Notes: a model not told the origin generated them from the letters alone. Positions 1-8,832 are shown, counted from the first letter of the stretch. The stretch is 48,368 nt of DNA from Hoylesella timonensis 4401737 = DSM 22865 = JCM 15640 (GCF_000455445.1 NZ_HG417102.1:11706-60073); one strand, 5' to 3'. Made by a program: numbers and translations.

Positions 1-96
1 CTGAGCCAGTGTCTGGAGAATAGGCTTATTTTTAAGATTGACGTCTACTTTCCATTTTTGAAAGTTACTTTTGAAGCTGTTGGTCATAAAAGCAAC

Positions 97-131
97 AAGC
101 GGAAAGCCTTAACTTATCGGGCTTTCCGCTT
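97..131 (-). terminator. Terminator hairpin after tRNA-His
   Basis: A perfect 12-bp inverted repeat (97-108 with 120-131, core GCGGAAAGCC) with an 11-base loop lies just downstream of the tRNA-His gene on the minus strand. The tail on that strand is only moderately T-rich (TTGTTGCTTTT), so this is a good hairpin with an imperfect T-tract. It may also act on transcripts arriving from the left. Confidence 0.7.
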
Positions 132-143
132 GTTTGTGTGGTG

Positions 144-218
144 GGTGGCAGGTGGGACTCGAACCCACGACATTCAGAACCACAATCTGACGCTCTAACC
201 AACTGAACTACGGCCACC
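144..218 (-). tRNA. tRNA-His (GTG)
   Basis: The minus strand folds as a cloverleaf. The anticodon stem TCAGA/TCTGA carries the loop TTGTGGT with anticodon GTG, and the T arm is GTGGG-TTCGAGT-CCCAC. The extra 5' G(-1) opposite C73, the identity mark of tRNA-His, is present at 218/144. The 3' CCA is not encoded. The acceptor stem has one C-U mismatch (positions 6:67). The gene has its own promoter at 252-283 and a hairpin terminator at 97-131. Confidence 0.95.
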
Positions 219-251
219 ATTTATAAAACTCTTCTTATTCAGAAGCGAGTG

Positions 252-283
252 CAAAGGTAAAGGATTTATTCTAATTATGCAAA
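252..283 (-). promoter_or_regulatory. Promoter of tRNA-His
   Basis: On the minus strand a TTTG (280-283) and a TAccTTTG (252-259) are separated by 20 bases, matching the Bacteroidota primary sigma factor consensus at -33 and -7. Transcription would start about 25 bases before the tRNA. Confidence 0.75.
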
Positions 284-306
284 TAAATCCCTTACTTTTT
301 AATTTT

Positions 307-723
307 TTATTTAGCAGGAGCTACTGGTGCTTTAGGTGTTGCAGGTGCTTGCTGAGTTCCTTGGTTAGCAGGAGTTGCATTTTGAGAACCTGCTGCAGGT
401 GCTTGCTGCTCACTTGCGCCAAAACCAGGAGTTGTATTCGGATTAGTTGTCTGTGTTTCAGTAGCTGTCTTCTCTAAAACGCTTTGTTCTGAAGATGCTC
501 TTGGTACAACGTATGCACAAGCAACGCTCAACACAACCATAAAGATAGCCAATCCCCATGTCGTTTTCTCAATCACATCTGTTGTCTTTCGGACTCCCAT
601 AATGGCGTTTGACGATGAAAAATTAGAAGCTAATCCTCCACCTTTTGATTCTTGGATTACAACAATTACTACCATCAAAACCGAGGCAAGAACTATAAGT
701 CCCACAAATAATGTGTACATCAT
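307..723 (-). CDS. secG: SecG, preprotein translocase subunit
   Basis: Small inner-membrane subunit of the SecYEG channel, which helps SecA-driven export. The 138-residue protein has the SecG pattern: an N-terminal transmembrane helix (about 4-23), the cytoplasmic loop with QESKGGGLAS and the FSSSNAIMGVRK segment, then a second helix (about 55-73). Residues 80-138 form a low-complexity tail rich in Ala, Gln, Pro and Thr. Such tails are common in Bacteroidota SecG and are probably disordered. It is the last gene of a minus-strand group (sigma-54 activator, LptE, TPR protein, SecG) with only 4 bases separating it from the TPR gene, so co-transcription is likely. Confidence 0.93.
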   Translation of the reverse strand: MMYTLFVGLIVLASVLMVVIVVIQESKGGGLASNFSSSNAIMGVRKTTDVIEKTTWGLAIFMVVLSVACAYVVPRASSEQSVLEKTATETQTTNPNTTPGFGASEQQAPAAGSQNATPANQGTQQAPATPKAPVAPAK

Positions 724-727
724 TTTT

Positions 728-1477
728 TTACTTATTTATTTTATTATTTAATATTAGTTTCTCTAAAAAACGTATTTGGTCTGCAAAGTAACTATTTTTT
801 TTTGGAAAATTCAAATTTAATCGCTGAATAATTTCAAGAGCCTGTTCGTATCTTCCTTGTTTGATATATATTTTTGCCAAAGTTTCTGTAAAATAACCTT
901 CTTCAGAGGGCGTTTCTTTATCTTCATCTATTTCTGGTAGATACTCTGGGGTGTCGTTTAACTGTATTCTTCCATCTCCATTTTTCTGTATAAAGCTATC
1001 TATCAAGTCTTGACCTTTTAAGTGTGGAGAGGCTGCATTAGCCATATGCTCTTCTTCACTCTCCACCTCAAGAAGATAAGAAACATAATCTATTGCCGCA
1101 TCAGCTGGAGTTGGTTTTCTTTTTTGAGGTGTCTCTTCCTCTTCTACGGGTACTGTTTCCAGAAAATTATCAATAAGCGAGATGGTTCTGCTGTCACCAA
1201 TTTCCTCAACTGCGGGTTGTTTTTCTCCTGCAGAAGGTTTATTGAATCGGTAATGTGCTGCTTCTATGAGATTGAAAAGAACTTTCCGATCGGTTATATA
1301 CACAGCTGCTCGTCTCAATTCATCATCGAAAGTAGCATCATGGAGCAAATATAAATTTTTCAACATCAGTAACCTTACAGTTTGGTAATACGGATGAAGG
1401 GCAAGCAAACTCCTTAAGTCATAAAGCGTCTCCTTGTCCATCAATTCGGGATGTTGTATCAATCTGCTTAGTTCCAT
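728..1477 (-). CDS. TPR-like protein encoded next to secG
   Basis: A 249-residue cytoplasmic-looking protein without signal peptide or membrane helix. The N-terminal ~85 residues are helical (segments around LYDLRSLLALHPYYQTVRLL and DDELRRAAVYITDRKVLF). The middle is acidic and low in complexity. The C-terminal ~50 residues contain one convincing TPR-like helical pair (ETLAKIYIKQGRYEQALEII, then a second helix). Similar proteins sit between the LptE-like gene and secG in other Bacteroidota, so the synteny is likely conserved, but the function is unknown. It may be a scaffold for envelope assembly; that is inference from context only. Confidence 0.8.
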   Translation of the reverse strand: MELSRLIQHPELMDKETLYDLRSLLALHPYYQTVRLLMLKNLYLLHDATFDDELRRAAVYITDRKVLFNLIEAAHYRFNKPSAGEKQPAVEEIGDSRTISLIDNFLETVPVEEEETPQKRKPTPADAAIDYVSYLLEVESEEEHMANAASPHLKGQDLIDSFIQKNGDGRIQLNDTPEYLPEIDEDKETPSEEGYFTETLAKIYIKQGRYEQALEIIQRLNLNFPKKNSYFADQIRFLEKLILNNKINK

Positions 1478-1500
1478 ACTTGATTTATCATAGCTGTCAA

Positions 1501-2055
1501 CTACCAGTTGGCGACGGTAGCATTGAAGATTTGGTCGGCTAAGTCTTTCACCATTTGTGAAACTAACTCTTCTTGCACAGAATTAAGATTCTTTGTCGTT
1601 TCGTAACTTTTAGCCGATGAGAACTGTCGTTCAAAATCTTCGGTGTGATTCTTGTTATTGGTAAACCTCACATTAACGGTTATCGTCAATTCCGTTTGTG
1701 CAGAATGACCTTCACTGGAAACCGATTTATTGCGCTGAGTGTAGGAAACAATCTCGCCTTCAATCTTCAAATCTCCATTTCGCCTTACCTGACTGAGCTT
1801 GGTATGATTGGCAAACATATCTTTTAGTTCATTATTGAACATAGGTGCCATGGGTCCCCAAACATAGGCACTGCGAATAGGGAAATCGGATATCTGAATC
1901 GTTTTGGTCTTCGTATAGTCAATACTGGCACCGTTGAATTTATAACTAACAGCGCACCCAACCAACAAGCAGCTTAATAACAGACAAGAGAAAACAACAC
2001 AATATAGGTGCTGAATTTCGCAAAGCTGCACAATCTTATTTTTTCTCAAGTCCAT
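1501..2055 (-). CDS. lptE: LptE-like LPS-assembly lipoprotein
   Basis: A 184-residue lipoprotein. A hydrophobic stretch ends in the lipobox LLVGC (Cys about residue 34), so the mature protein should be lipid-anchored, probably in the outer membrane. The mature part resembles the Bacteroidota LptE family, with KTIQISDFP near its start and a FTNNKNHTEDFERQFSS-type strand region. LptE plugs the LptD barrel that inserts LPS. The start overlaps the end of the sigma-54 activator gene by 20 bases, so translation may be coupled. The family is diverse and the symbol rests on length, lipobox and neighbourhood as well as motifs. Confidence 0.8.
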   Translation of the reverse strand: MDLRKNKIVQLCEIQHLYCVVFSCLLLSCLLVGCAVSYKFNGASIDYTKTKTIQISDFPIRSAYVWGPMAPMFNNELKDMFANHTKLSQVRRNGDLKIEGEIVSYTQRNKSVSSEGHSAQTELTITVNVRFTNNKNHTEDFERQFSSAKSYETTKNLNSVQEELVSQMVKDLADQIFNATVANW

Positions 2056-3301
2056 ATTGTTTTATTCTTCTATAGAGGGTACGATCGGAAATGCCAAGTT
2101 CTTTTGACGCTTTCTTACGATTACCACCATTTCGTTCCAATGCCTTTTCTACCATTTGTCTACCTATGTCGTTAAGGTTTAGACTTTCAGGTTCTTTCAC
2201 TTCTTCAACAATGGCATCTTCAGAATCTACTGCTCGAGATATAACTGTTGAATTCGAAGGCATATTCTGTTGGTGTGATAAGTCAGTAAGACTTGTCACA
2301 CTTCCTTCAAGTGCGTGAACCTGATTAGGGTAGGTTAAGCCAGAATGAACGTTATTCGCATCGTCCAATTGTTTTCTAAGACTGGTTAAATCGCGACGAA
2401 GATCACTCACGTTACCTCGAAGTTCGTACAATATTTTATACAATATCTCACGTTCATTCTCATACGAGTGACTTCCATGTGTGTTAATGGTCGCTAACTG
2501 TGTACTCTCACGATCTTGAGGAATAAAGTTACTCAACAGCTTAGCATCTATCTCTCTGTCTTGTACCAGCACCGACATCTGTTCTGTGATATTCTTGAGC
2601 TGACGAACATTGCCAGGCCATTTATACTTTAGCATCAATTGTTTGGCATCCTCTGTCAAGGTAATCTTTGGCAAACGATACTTTTCTGCCATTTGCATGG
2701 AGAATAGTCGAAAGAGTAAAATAATATCTTCACCCCGATTTCGCAATGGGGGAATTTGGATTGGAATCGTATTTAATCGATAATACAAGTCCTCACGAAA
2801 GCGACCTTCGCTAATAGCTTTAGGCATATTTACGTTTGTTGCAGCTACAATGCGTACATCGGTCTTACGAACTTCCTGTCCACCTACACGAATATACTCG
2901 CCTGTCTCTAATACACGAAGCAACCTTGCCTGTGTTGCAAGCGGCAACTCACCTACTTCATCCAAGAAGATAGTACCTTTGTTAGCTATTCCGAAATAGC
3001 CTTCCCGTTCTCCGATAGCTCCAGTAAACGAACCTTTTTCATGTCCAAAGAGTTCGCTGTCAATCGTTCCTTCGGGTATAGAACCACAGTTTACCGCAAA
3101 ATAGCGTTCACGCTTCCGAGGAGAATGGTCGTGAATCACTCGAGGAAAGATTTCTTTTCCCACACCGCTCTCTCCTATAATCAAGACGGAAAGGTCGGTA
3201 GGTGCTACCTGTAAGGCTACATCCAAGGCATGATTCAGTCCATCGCTATTCCCAACGATGCTGTAACGCTGTTTTATTTTTTGCAATTCTGAGGTGTTCA
3301 T
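2036..3301 (-). CDS. Sigma-54-dependent activator without receiver domain
   Basis: A 421-residue AAA+ enhancer-binding protein. Visible parts: Walker A GESGVGKE (43-50), the sigma-54 contact loop as GSFTGA (90-95; the classical form is GAFTGA), Walker B IFLDEVGEL (111-119), an arginine-finger region ending FREDLYYRLN, a linker of ~100 residues, and a C-terminal Fis-type helix-turn-helix (about 380-418, KKASKELGISDRTLYRRIKQ). There is no N-terminal response-regulator domain, so activity is not controlled by a kinase in the usual way. The gene heads the lptE-TPR-secG group. Its targets need a -24/-12 promoter; none was located with confidence here. A TAatTTTG (3309-3316, minus) lies only 8 bases before the ATG, so the mRNA may be almost leaderless. 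Confidence 0.92.
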   Translation of the reverse strand: MNTSELQKIKQRYSIVGNSDGLNHALDVALQVAPTDLSVLIIGESGVGKEIFPRVIHDHSPRKRERYFAVNCGSIPEGTIDSELFGHEKGSFTGAIGEREGYFGIANKGTIFLDEVGELPLATQARLLRVLETGEYIRVGGQEVRKTDVRIVAATNVNMPKAISEGRFREDLYYRLNTIPIQIPPLRNRGEDIILLFRLFSMQMAEKYRLPKITLTEDAKQLMLKYKWPGNVRQLKNITEQMSVLVQDREIDAKLLSNFIPQDRESTQLATINTHGSHSYENEREILYKILYELRGNVSDLRRDLTSLRKQLDDANNVHSGLTYPNQVHALEGSVTSLTDLSHQQNMPSNSTVISRAVDSEDAIVEEVKEPESLNLNDIGRQMVEKALERNGGNRKKASKELGISDRTLYRRIKQYGLEKK

Positions 3302-3363
3302 TGGATGACAAAATTACATAATTTATTCGACATAGCTGCAAATATGGCAGTAAATTTATATTA

Positions 3364-3556
3364 GGCTGGTTCTATAAATTACCACCGCATATAGTCATTA
3401 AATTTTTATGAAATACGTTTTGTTATCTTTTGGCTTCTTTTTGGTTCAAAATGTAAGTTCGTTCAGTCGTGTAGCTCGCTACACTCCTTCACTCTCTTGC
3501 ATTTTGATCTCAAAAATAAGCTCAAAATCTAACAAAGCTAATTTATAGAACCAGCC
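3364..3556. mobile_element. MITE-like element with 18-bp perfect terminal inverted repeats
   Basis: The ends are an exact 18-bp inverted repeat (3364-3381 and 3539-3556; GGCTGGTTCTATAAATTA). The element is bounded by a 4-bp direct repeat ATTA (3360-3363 and 3557-3560), as a target-site duplication would be. The 193 bp carry no ORF. The interior is an imperfect palindrome whose centre is the hairpin GTGTAG-CTCG-CTACAC (3469-3484). The right-hand ATTA contains the TAA stop of the UPF0104 gene, so insertion occurred exactly at that stop without changing the protein. No transposase is present; mobility in trans by an unknown IS is inferred. Confidence 0.8.
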
Positions 3557-3557
3557 A

Positions 3558-4601
3558 TTAGTCTTTCTGTTTTTTGTCAAACTTAATGAGCAACAGTCCG
3601 ATGCCCGTCCAAATCAATTCACGCAGTCTCACTAACAAAGCCACAAAGATACCAGCACTGGCAGTCATGCCCAACTTAGATACCGACATCAGGAAACCAC
3701 CCTCACGTCCTCCCAACTGTAAGGGCATAAAGAAAAGAAGATTGGCAAACAGCGTTGTAAATGCAATCACTAATACGCAATTGAGATAACTCACCGAAGG
3801 AGTAAGTACCATCAGAATGAACATCACCTCTAAGGCAGAACAGAATCTGCAGGCGATTTCAAGTCCAACGGCAGCCACGAATGTCTTTGGATTTTGTTTA
3901 TGTAATGCGGCTATTTGGCAATCTATCGTATCTAACTGATTACGATGTTTGTCTACAAAGGGTATCGCCCATTTCTTTACAAATGGGATGTGGCGCAGAA
4001 ATTTCATCATTCTTACGGCTAATCCTTTTTGATATCCAACCATAAAGAACCACAGTCCCAACCCACAGAACACACCTGCACTTGCCAACAACACCCCCAT
4101 TCCAAGTGAAAGAGGCTGGGTAAAAAGATACAGGAAGATGCAGATGACCCAAAAACAGAAATGACTAAAGATATGAGTCATCACGTAGAGTATCACCGAT
4201 GACGAGGCGGCTTCCGTTCCAATCTTTGGAGACAACTCCATGATACGGTAAGGCTCGCCCCCCATTAGTCCACCCGGTGTGGCGTAATTGAGTGCAAAAC
4301 CAGATACGGTTATCTTATACAACCACCAGAAACCTACATTCTTATTGTTGTTCGCATTGCTCGCTGCAAGCTCTTTTTCATCATCTTGAAATGATTTTTC
4401 GGACATACAACTTTTGATAATCAAATACCAAGCACCAGTATTAAAGAGGTATAAGAATAGCCATAGCACCAAGATGGCAAAAAACCAATAGCCAGCATGG
4501 CGCACACCTTCCCATACTTCACCGAAGTTGAGCTGCGTTATCATGAAGAGCAAAACGCACAAACCGAATATAAAGAATGCGTTCTGATATTTCTTTTTCA
4601 T
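3558..4601 (-). CDS. UPF0104 / flippase-like integral membrane protein
   Basis: A 347-residue protein with about eight hydrophobic helices, resembling the lysylphosphatidylglycerol synthase transmembrane region family (UPF0104, YbhN-like). Typical parts are the early helix pair, the [17 protein letters not shown] segment (family signature around PGG-x-GGEP), and the late [19 protein letters not shown] segment followed by a last helix. Members without the C-terminal synthase domain are thought to move lipids or lipid-linked compounds; the substrate here is unknown. The gene starts 3 bases after the PdxA-like gene ends, suggesting co-transcription. Its stop codon borders the MITE at 3364-3556. 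Confidence 0.85.
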   Translation of the reverse strand: MKKKYQNAFFIFGLCVLLFMITQLNFGEVWEGVRHAGYWFFAILVLWLFLYLFNTGAWYLIIKSCMSEKSFQDDEKELAASNANNNKNVGFWWLYKITVSGFALNYATPGGLMGGEPYRIMELSPKIGTEAASSSVILYVMTHIFSHFCFWVICIFLYLFTQPLSLGMGVLLASAGVFCGLGLWFFMVGYQKGLAVRMMKFLRHIPFVKKWAIPFVDKHRNQLDTIDCQIAALHKQNPKTFVAAVGLEIACRFCSALEVMFILMVLTPSVSYLNCVLVIAFTTLFANLLFFMPLQLGGREGGFLMSVSKLGMTASAGIFVALLVRLRELIWTGIGLLLIKFDKKQKD

Positions 4602-4604
4602 CGA

Positions 4605-5717
4605 TTATTCTGCTTCTTGCAGTTTTTTGTTGTCCTTGTCATTGCGTTTCGCCCCATTCAACCGTCCACGGTCTCTGTTTTCCCTACGTTCATGGTAGAG
4701 TTTAGGAAGTGGATTTTTCAGAGGCTCCTCAAAGCTCATGCGATTTCGCCAAGCATCTATTGCCAAATAAACGGCTTGTCTCATTGGCTGCTCATCCATG
4801 ACACCTGCTCCTGCTTTTGCAAACTCAGGACTATCATTCGTTGTTGTACACACCAATGGCAGGTTAGTAATCAGGCACACACCTTCATCAATTGTCAGTG
4901 TCTTAAAAGGTAAAATGGCTTGCTCATAATGCATGGAGAGAATGGCATCAAATGCCTCATACTGGTTACTTCCAAAGAATTCCTCTGCTGGATAGGGACC
5001 ATAGGCGTACACGCCAGCCTCTGTCAGTTTTGTTATCGCTGGGGCAATCACCTCCTTTTCTTCTACACCATCTGCTGTGGGGTTCAATGCCAAGATTGCA
5101 ATTCGTGGACTTGAGACACGCATGTCTCTACGCATTGTTTCGCATAAGACAGTAGCTCGATTGATGAGGTTTTGCTCTTTGATGTCCTCCATGGCATCTT
5201 TCATCAATAATTGATTGGAAACTAATGCCACTCTTAAAAAGTCGTTCATGAACACTGGCATAGCCTCATGTCCCTCTCCCAAACAAGTTTGCAGGTAATG
5301 GGCAAGATTCTTAAACTCCAGTCCTCCGACTTTTAAGTTATTAGTACCAATAGGCGCACACACCAAAACATCATACACCCCTTCTCTATAATCGGTCATT
5401 GCCCGATCCAAAGCACGGATTGCCGCACGTCCTGATTCTTCCGTGGGCGTTCCAAGCTCCACTTTCACTTCGTCTTCGAAGCAAGTCAGAAGGTTTAAGC
5501 GTCCGTCCTTGATTTCGTCCGTATTGTTGACAATACTAAAGTTTGCCTGAATGCCGAGCGCTTTTCTATGATAAGCTGCAACCATGGGCGACCCATAAAT
5601 GATAGGCGTACAAAGCTCCAGCATCTCGGGTGACGAGAAAGTCTTAAAAATTAGTTCATATCCGATACCATTTGTATCACCATGTGTGATTGCCACACGA
5701 ATTTTTCTGTTGTTCAT
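4605..5717 (-). CDS. PdxA-family protein lacking the catalytic metal-binding histidines
   Basis: The whole 370-residue length aligns to PdxA (4-hydroxythreonine-4-phosphate dehydrogenase, pyridoxal phosphate synthesis): the start matches (AITHGDTNGIGYELI), as do TPIIYGSP and the C-terminal AIDAWRNR region. The three divalent-metal histidines of E. coli PdxA (166, 211, 266) fall at Q169 (context LVSNQLLMKD instead of TTHLP), T214 (LNPTADG instead of LNPHAG) and Y264 (MHYEQA instead of MYHDQG). The substrate-loop RTSPAHGTA is replaced by CTTTNDSPE around 290-298. The frame is open and of normal length, so this is not a decaying gene but probably a protein that no longer catalyses the PdxA reaction, or does so differently. 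It lies between a DUF4837 gene and the UPF0104 gene. The basic C-terminus (341-370) is unstructured-looking. Confidence 0.88.
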   Translation of the reverse strand: MNNRKIRVAITHGDTNGIGYELIFKTFSSPEMLELCTPIIYGSPMVAAYHRKALGIQANFSIVNNTDEIKDGRLNLLTCFEDEVKVELGTPTEESGRAAIRALDRAMTDYREGVYDVLVCAPIGTNNLKVGGLEFKNLAHYLQTCLGEGHEAMPVFMNDFLRVALVSNQLLMKDAMEDIKEQNLINRATVLCETMRRDMRVSSPRIAILALNPTADGVEEKEVIAPAITKLTEAGVYAYGPYPAEEFFGSNQYEAFDAILSMHYEQAILPFKTLTIDEGVCLITNLPLVCTTTNDSPEFAKAGAGVMDEQPMRQAVYLAIDAWRNRMSFEEPLKNPLPKLYHERRENRDRGRLNGAKRNDKDNKKLQEAE

Positions 5718-5810
5718 AAGTATATTATTTTTTTATCGTAGTTCAAGGAACGACAAGCCAGTTCGTCAAACATTTGAATCCTACCCATTGGGCGCATCTC
5801 CAGTCTTTCG

Positions 5811-6788
5811 TCACTGTTGTTCCTCTTTTCTATTTTTGTTTGTCTTCTGAATGGTCAACAACGCAGCTTCCAAGGCTCGCACCCGATTGCGTTTTTTACC
5901 TTCTGGGGCATATACAAAAGCGTCAAAGACGACGGCTTGTCTTGCAGTGCTGTCTATGGCCACCTTTCTCACCAAAGGTCCACCCATCATATCGCCGCAC
6001 ATCTCCCATTGTCCACGTTGCCAATTTTGTCTCTTTTGGTGAAAGAAGAAAGTCTCGTCTTGCATTGATGTCCTCACGGTCTGCATAAAAACCTCATCTG
6101 TTTCACCTTTTATATTCGCTTGCAGAACACTATCGGTTTGCTGTAAGGTGGGCTGTTTCAGTCCTTGAATGGCATAAACGCAGATGTTTTGCAGTCCTTG
6201 CACCGCATTGTTAGAGAGCCAAAGAAAGTTCTTACCAACCTTATACGACTGCATGTCCGCAGGCAACATCAGCCGATAGCCGAACATCCGTTGTACCTTT
6301 TGTGCGGTTTTTACCTCATGATTCTGTCGAAGATGCAAGATGTTTTGCTCATATTCATGTGCAATAAACACTTGCCGAATTTCTTTCCCCATGTTCTCAC
6401 AGATGCGTTGCAGCTCTTTCTTCGAGCTTACGTCAATGTACATCACCAATTGTGGTTGCGCATAACGATTGCGTTCATGGGAAATAGTAGATTTGTTCCC
6501 TTCTCCTTGGTGCTGTCTCACAACAATGATTTGGCGCATCAGTCGCTGTTGCGCATCAAAATCTCCAGTCTTCACGCATGTTACGTCAAATGTGGGTTCC
6601 ACCTGTGGCAAGCCAACCATTGGCACTGATAAGCAATGATATAGCAAGCTGTCAATATCGCCCACCACCAATATTTCATACGGCTGTTGCGTACTCGCTG
6701 GCAAAACCGTCTTTTGCTGTCGGCAAGCTGTCACTCCTCCTACGACAAGGCATAAGAGGGAAAAATGCCATATCCACTCCTTACGCAT
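5811..6788 (-). CDS. DUF4837 family lipoprotein
   Basis: A 325-residue protein with a lipoprotein signal: basic MRKEW start, hydrophobic stretch and VTAC lipobox (Cys 22). The rest is soluble and matches the DUF4837 family of Bacteroidota by length, position and segments such as PYEILVVGD near the mature N-terminus and GDMMGGPLVRK in the C-terminal part. Function is unknown. It overlaps the end of rlmN by 8 bases, an arrangement seen repeatedly in the phylum, so the two are likely co-transcribed. A role in envelope maintenance is only a guess from the lipid anchor. Confidence 0.82.
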   Translation of the reverse strand: MRKEWIWHFSLLCLVVGGVTACRQQKTVLPASTQQPYEILVVGDIDSLLYHCLSVPMVGLPQVEPTFDVTCVKTGDFDAQQRLMRQIIVVRQHQGEGNKSTISHERNRYAQPQLVMYIDVSSKKELQRICENMGKEIRQVFIAHEYEQNILHLRQNHEVKTAQKVQRMFGYRLMLPADMQSYKVGKNFLWLSNNAVQGLQNICVYAIQGLKQPTLQQTDSVLQANIKGETDEVFMQTVRTSMQDETFFFHQKRQNWQRGQWEMCGDMMGGPLVRKVAIDSTARQAVVFDAFVYAPEGKKRNRVRALEAALLTIQKTNKNRKEEQQ

Positions 6789-7833
6789 GTGTTGTCTTTT
6801 TCTTGGCAGTACTCAGCAAGCCACAAGCGGCAAAAATGTCTTGTCCACGGCTCGCTCGAATCGTTGTAAAGATGCCATGCGATGTAAGATAATCCCTAAA
6901 CCGTTCCATCGTAGCGGTGTCTGTTCCACGCAACGAAACGTTGGGTATCTGATGAAAACGGATAAGATTTACACGACAATCCAATCCACGAAGCAATTCT
7001 ACCACTTTTTGTGCATGCCGAATAGAATCGTTCTCGCCGTCAAAAACAATGTACTCAAACGACAGTCGCCGTTGGTGTGCAAAGTCATACTCCCGTAACA
7101 GTTCTACAATATCTTGAATAGGCATTGCCTTTTCTGCTGGCATTAGTTCTCTCCGCTGTTCTGGGATAGCTGAATGTAAGCTAATAGCCACATGGCAATC
7201 GCTTTCATCCAAGAAGCGTTTTAATTTTCCTTTCACCCCAACACTGCTCACCGTAATACGCTTTGGACTCCACGCATAACCGTATGGGGCTGTCAATATC
7301 TGTGTTGCACGCAGCACATTGTCGATATTGTCCATCGGTTCTCCTTGCCCCATGAACACGATGTTTGTGAGCTTTTCGCGCTCGGGCAAGGAATATATTT
7401 GATTCAAGATGTCCGTATAGGTCAGATTTCCTTCAAATCCCTGTTTGCCTGTTTGGCAAAAAAGACAGTTCATCTTGCATCCCACCTGACTGGATACACA
7501 GAGTGTGGCTCTATCTTGGTCGGGGATGTACACCGTCTCTACCAAATTTCCCGATGCTGTGGGGAAGAGATATTTTATGGTTCCGTCTTTAGAATATTGC
7601 GCATCCAGTGGTTTCATGCACCCTATTTCAAATGACTCTTGAAGAATCTGGCGGTTGTTTTTCGAGAGATTAGTCATCTCGTCAATATTCGTTACCTGCT
7701 GCAGATAGAGCCATTTGGCTATCTGTCCTGCAGTAAATGTCGGCATATTCAAGTGGTGTACCACTTCCTGAAGTTCAGAAAGGGTCATTCCCATTAACTT
7801 CTTTTTTACTATATTTGCTTGATTCATCGTCAT
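6781..7833 (-). CDS. rlmN: RlmN, 23S rRNA/tRNA adenine-C2 methyltransferase
   Basis: Radical-SAM enzyme that methylates A2503 of 23S rRNA and A37 of some tRNAs. The 350-residue protein shows the iron-sulfur motif CxxxCxxC (C119, C123, C126 in VGCKMNCLFC), the glycine-rich SAM segment NIVFMGQGEPMDN, and the resolving cysteine in FAACG near residue 337. The N-terminal ~70 residues form the usual accessory domain (GMTLSELQEVVHHLNMP). Starts at residues 1 and 3 are both possible; residues 14 or 16 would cut into the domain. The promoter is probably the TAtcTTTG at 7974-7981. Confidence 0.96.
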   Translation of the reverse strand: MTMNQANIVKKKLMGMTLSELQEVVHHLNMPTFTAGQIAKWLYLQQVTNIDEMTNLSKNNRQILQESFEIGCMKPLDAQYSKDGTIKYLFPTASGNLVETVYIPDQDRATLCVSSQVGCKMNCLFCQTGKQGFEGNLTYTDILNQIYSLPEREKLTNIVFMGQGEPMDNIDNVLRATQILTAPYGYAWSPKRITVSSVGVKGKLKRFLDESDCHVAISLHSAIPEQRRELMPAEKAMPIQDIVELLREYDFAHQRRLSFEYIVFDGENDSIRHAQKVVELLRGLDCRVNLIRFHQIPNVSLRGTDTATMERFRDYLTSHGIFTTIRASRGQDIFAACGLLSTAKKKTTHA

Positions 7834-7900
7834 TCCTTATAAAAATTAAGGCAAGCTGATAACCAATTCACCAACCTTATTCGCTAAAATATTATCTATC

Positions 7901-7981
7901 CTATTTGCAGAGATAGTGCAAGCCGAAGACAAAGAAAGTTTACTTACTTTGTTGAGGCGAAGCCTATCTTTTGCAAAGATA
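7901..7981 (-). promoter_or_regulatory. Palindromic leader element with promoter of rlmN
   Basis: The imperfect inverted repeat TTGCAGAGATAG (7905-7916) / CTATCTTTTGCAA (7964-7976) brackets a segment with the CTTTGTCTTCGGCTTGCA-type sequence on the minus strand. The right edge carries TAtcTTTGCA, a good -7 box reading toward rlmN. The left arm has the same box in degraded form. Elements of this look are scattered upstream of genes in Prevotella and relatives (from memory, not checked). Confidence 0.55.
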
Positions 7982-8109
7982 CGCAAAAAGACTGGATATT
8001 TTTTAACTTGTTGCTAAAAAAGGACAGATGAAGGCTTGTCTCCGTTTGTTAAATCACTGCATGAATGTATCACCGATGTGCCGATTGCAGTCATCAACAG
8101 AAACTAATA

Positions 8110-8525
8110 ATACTGTGAATTTTCTTTACAACACCCCTCTCATAATTCGCGTATTTACAACCAACTGCAAAACGGGTCGCAAATATGCTAAAAATGAGCA
8201 AGGTTCATAATCCATTATTATTGAACACGTTACACCTAAAGAGCTTCTTTTCCTTCCTATTTTTACCATTTTTTGGCAGCTAAAGCATTAAGATAAGCCT
8301 GCTATTTGTATGCTTTAATGCTGTTGAAACATGTGAATAGCACTGCTACTGTATGTTTCCAAGGCTGTTAAGTCAATGCTCCAGCTTGAAAAGACGTATT
8401 TTTTGTTCAAATCAGCATAATTTTGTATATCGTTTGCCTATTGATTTTTTCTATTTTGCAATTTTTGGATAGCCGATTTATTGTCATTTTATTGGACAAA
8501 ATGTACTATTTCTAATTGGTTAAGA
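8110..8525 (+). repeat. Long intergenic repeat, copy 1
   Basis: About 415 bp without a convincing gene. It is closely similar to the reverse complement of 24850-25290. Nearly identical stretches include the segment around ACACCTAAAGAGCTTCTTTT (8231-8250) and the one around AAGCATTAAGATAAGCCTGC. A GTATATCGTTTGCCTATTGA block follows, in the same order and spacing. The first part of the hairpin seen in copy 2 (CCTCTCATAATTCGCG) is present, but the second arm has decayed. Within 8281-8390 there is a weak ~43-bp internal periodicity (ATGCTTTAATGCTGTT / ATGTTTCCAAGGCTGTT). A diverged relative lies at 48080-48345. Confidence 0.75.
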
Positions 8526-8766
8526 AATACTCGTTTGACAGTTTCAATCTGTCGTTAGGAAATTCCTATTTCATGCGGTCTACCTTGTTTCTCTGTCTAC
8601 AGTGTGGACTTATAAGACTTTTCCACGCAAGATAATAATGAGTGGCTTCAACCGAAGAGTGCATACCGAAGTTAGCAGTATTGTTCTGTCTGTCAGAGTA
8701 GTCATTGTAGCTACTGTTCCTCGTGCATCGTGCTTTGACTCATTCTCCTTAAAAACACAACAATTC
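8526..8766. other. Non-coding stretch before the SpoIID fusion gene
   Basis: A/T-rich intergenic DNA between the repeat and the promoter at 8767. No gene, tRNA or clear hairpin was recognised. Short open frames here have no family features. Confidence 0.5.
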
Positions 8767-8799
8767 TTTCTGCATTATCTTTAATTTTAAGTATCTTTG
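8767..8799 (+). promoter_or_regulatory. Promoter of the DUF4922-SpoIID gene
   Basis: TAtcTTTGCA (8792-8801) is a good -7 box 33 bases before the ATG. A weaker TTTC lies 20-21 bases upstream in the -33 position. Confidence 0.6.
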
Positions 8800-8832
8800 C
8801 ACAACAACTAATATGACTTAAATGGTGAGGCT

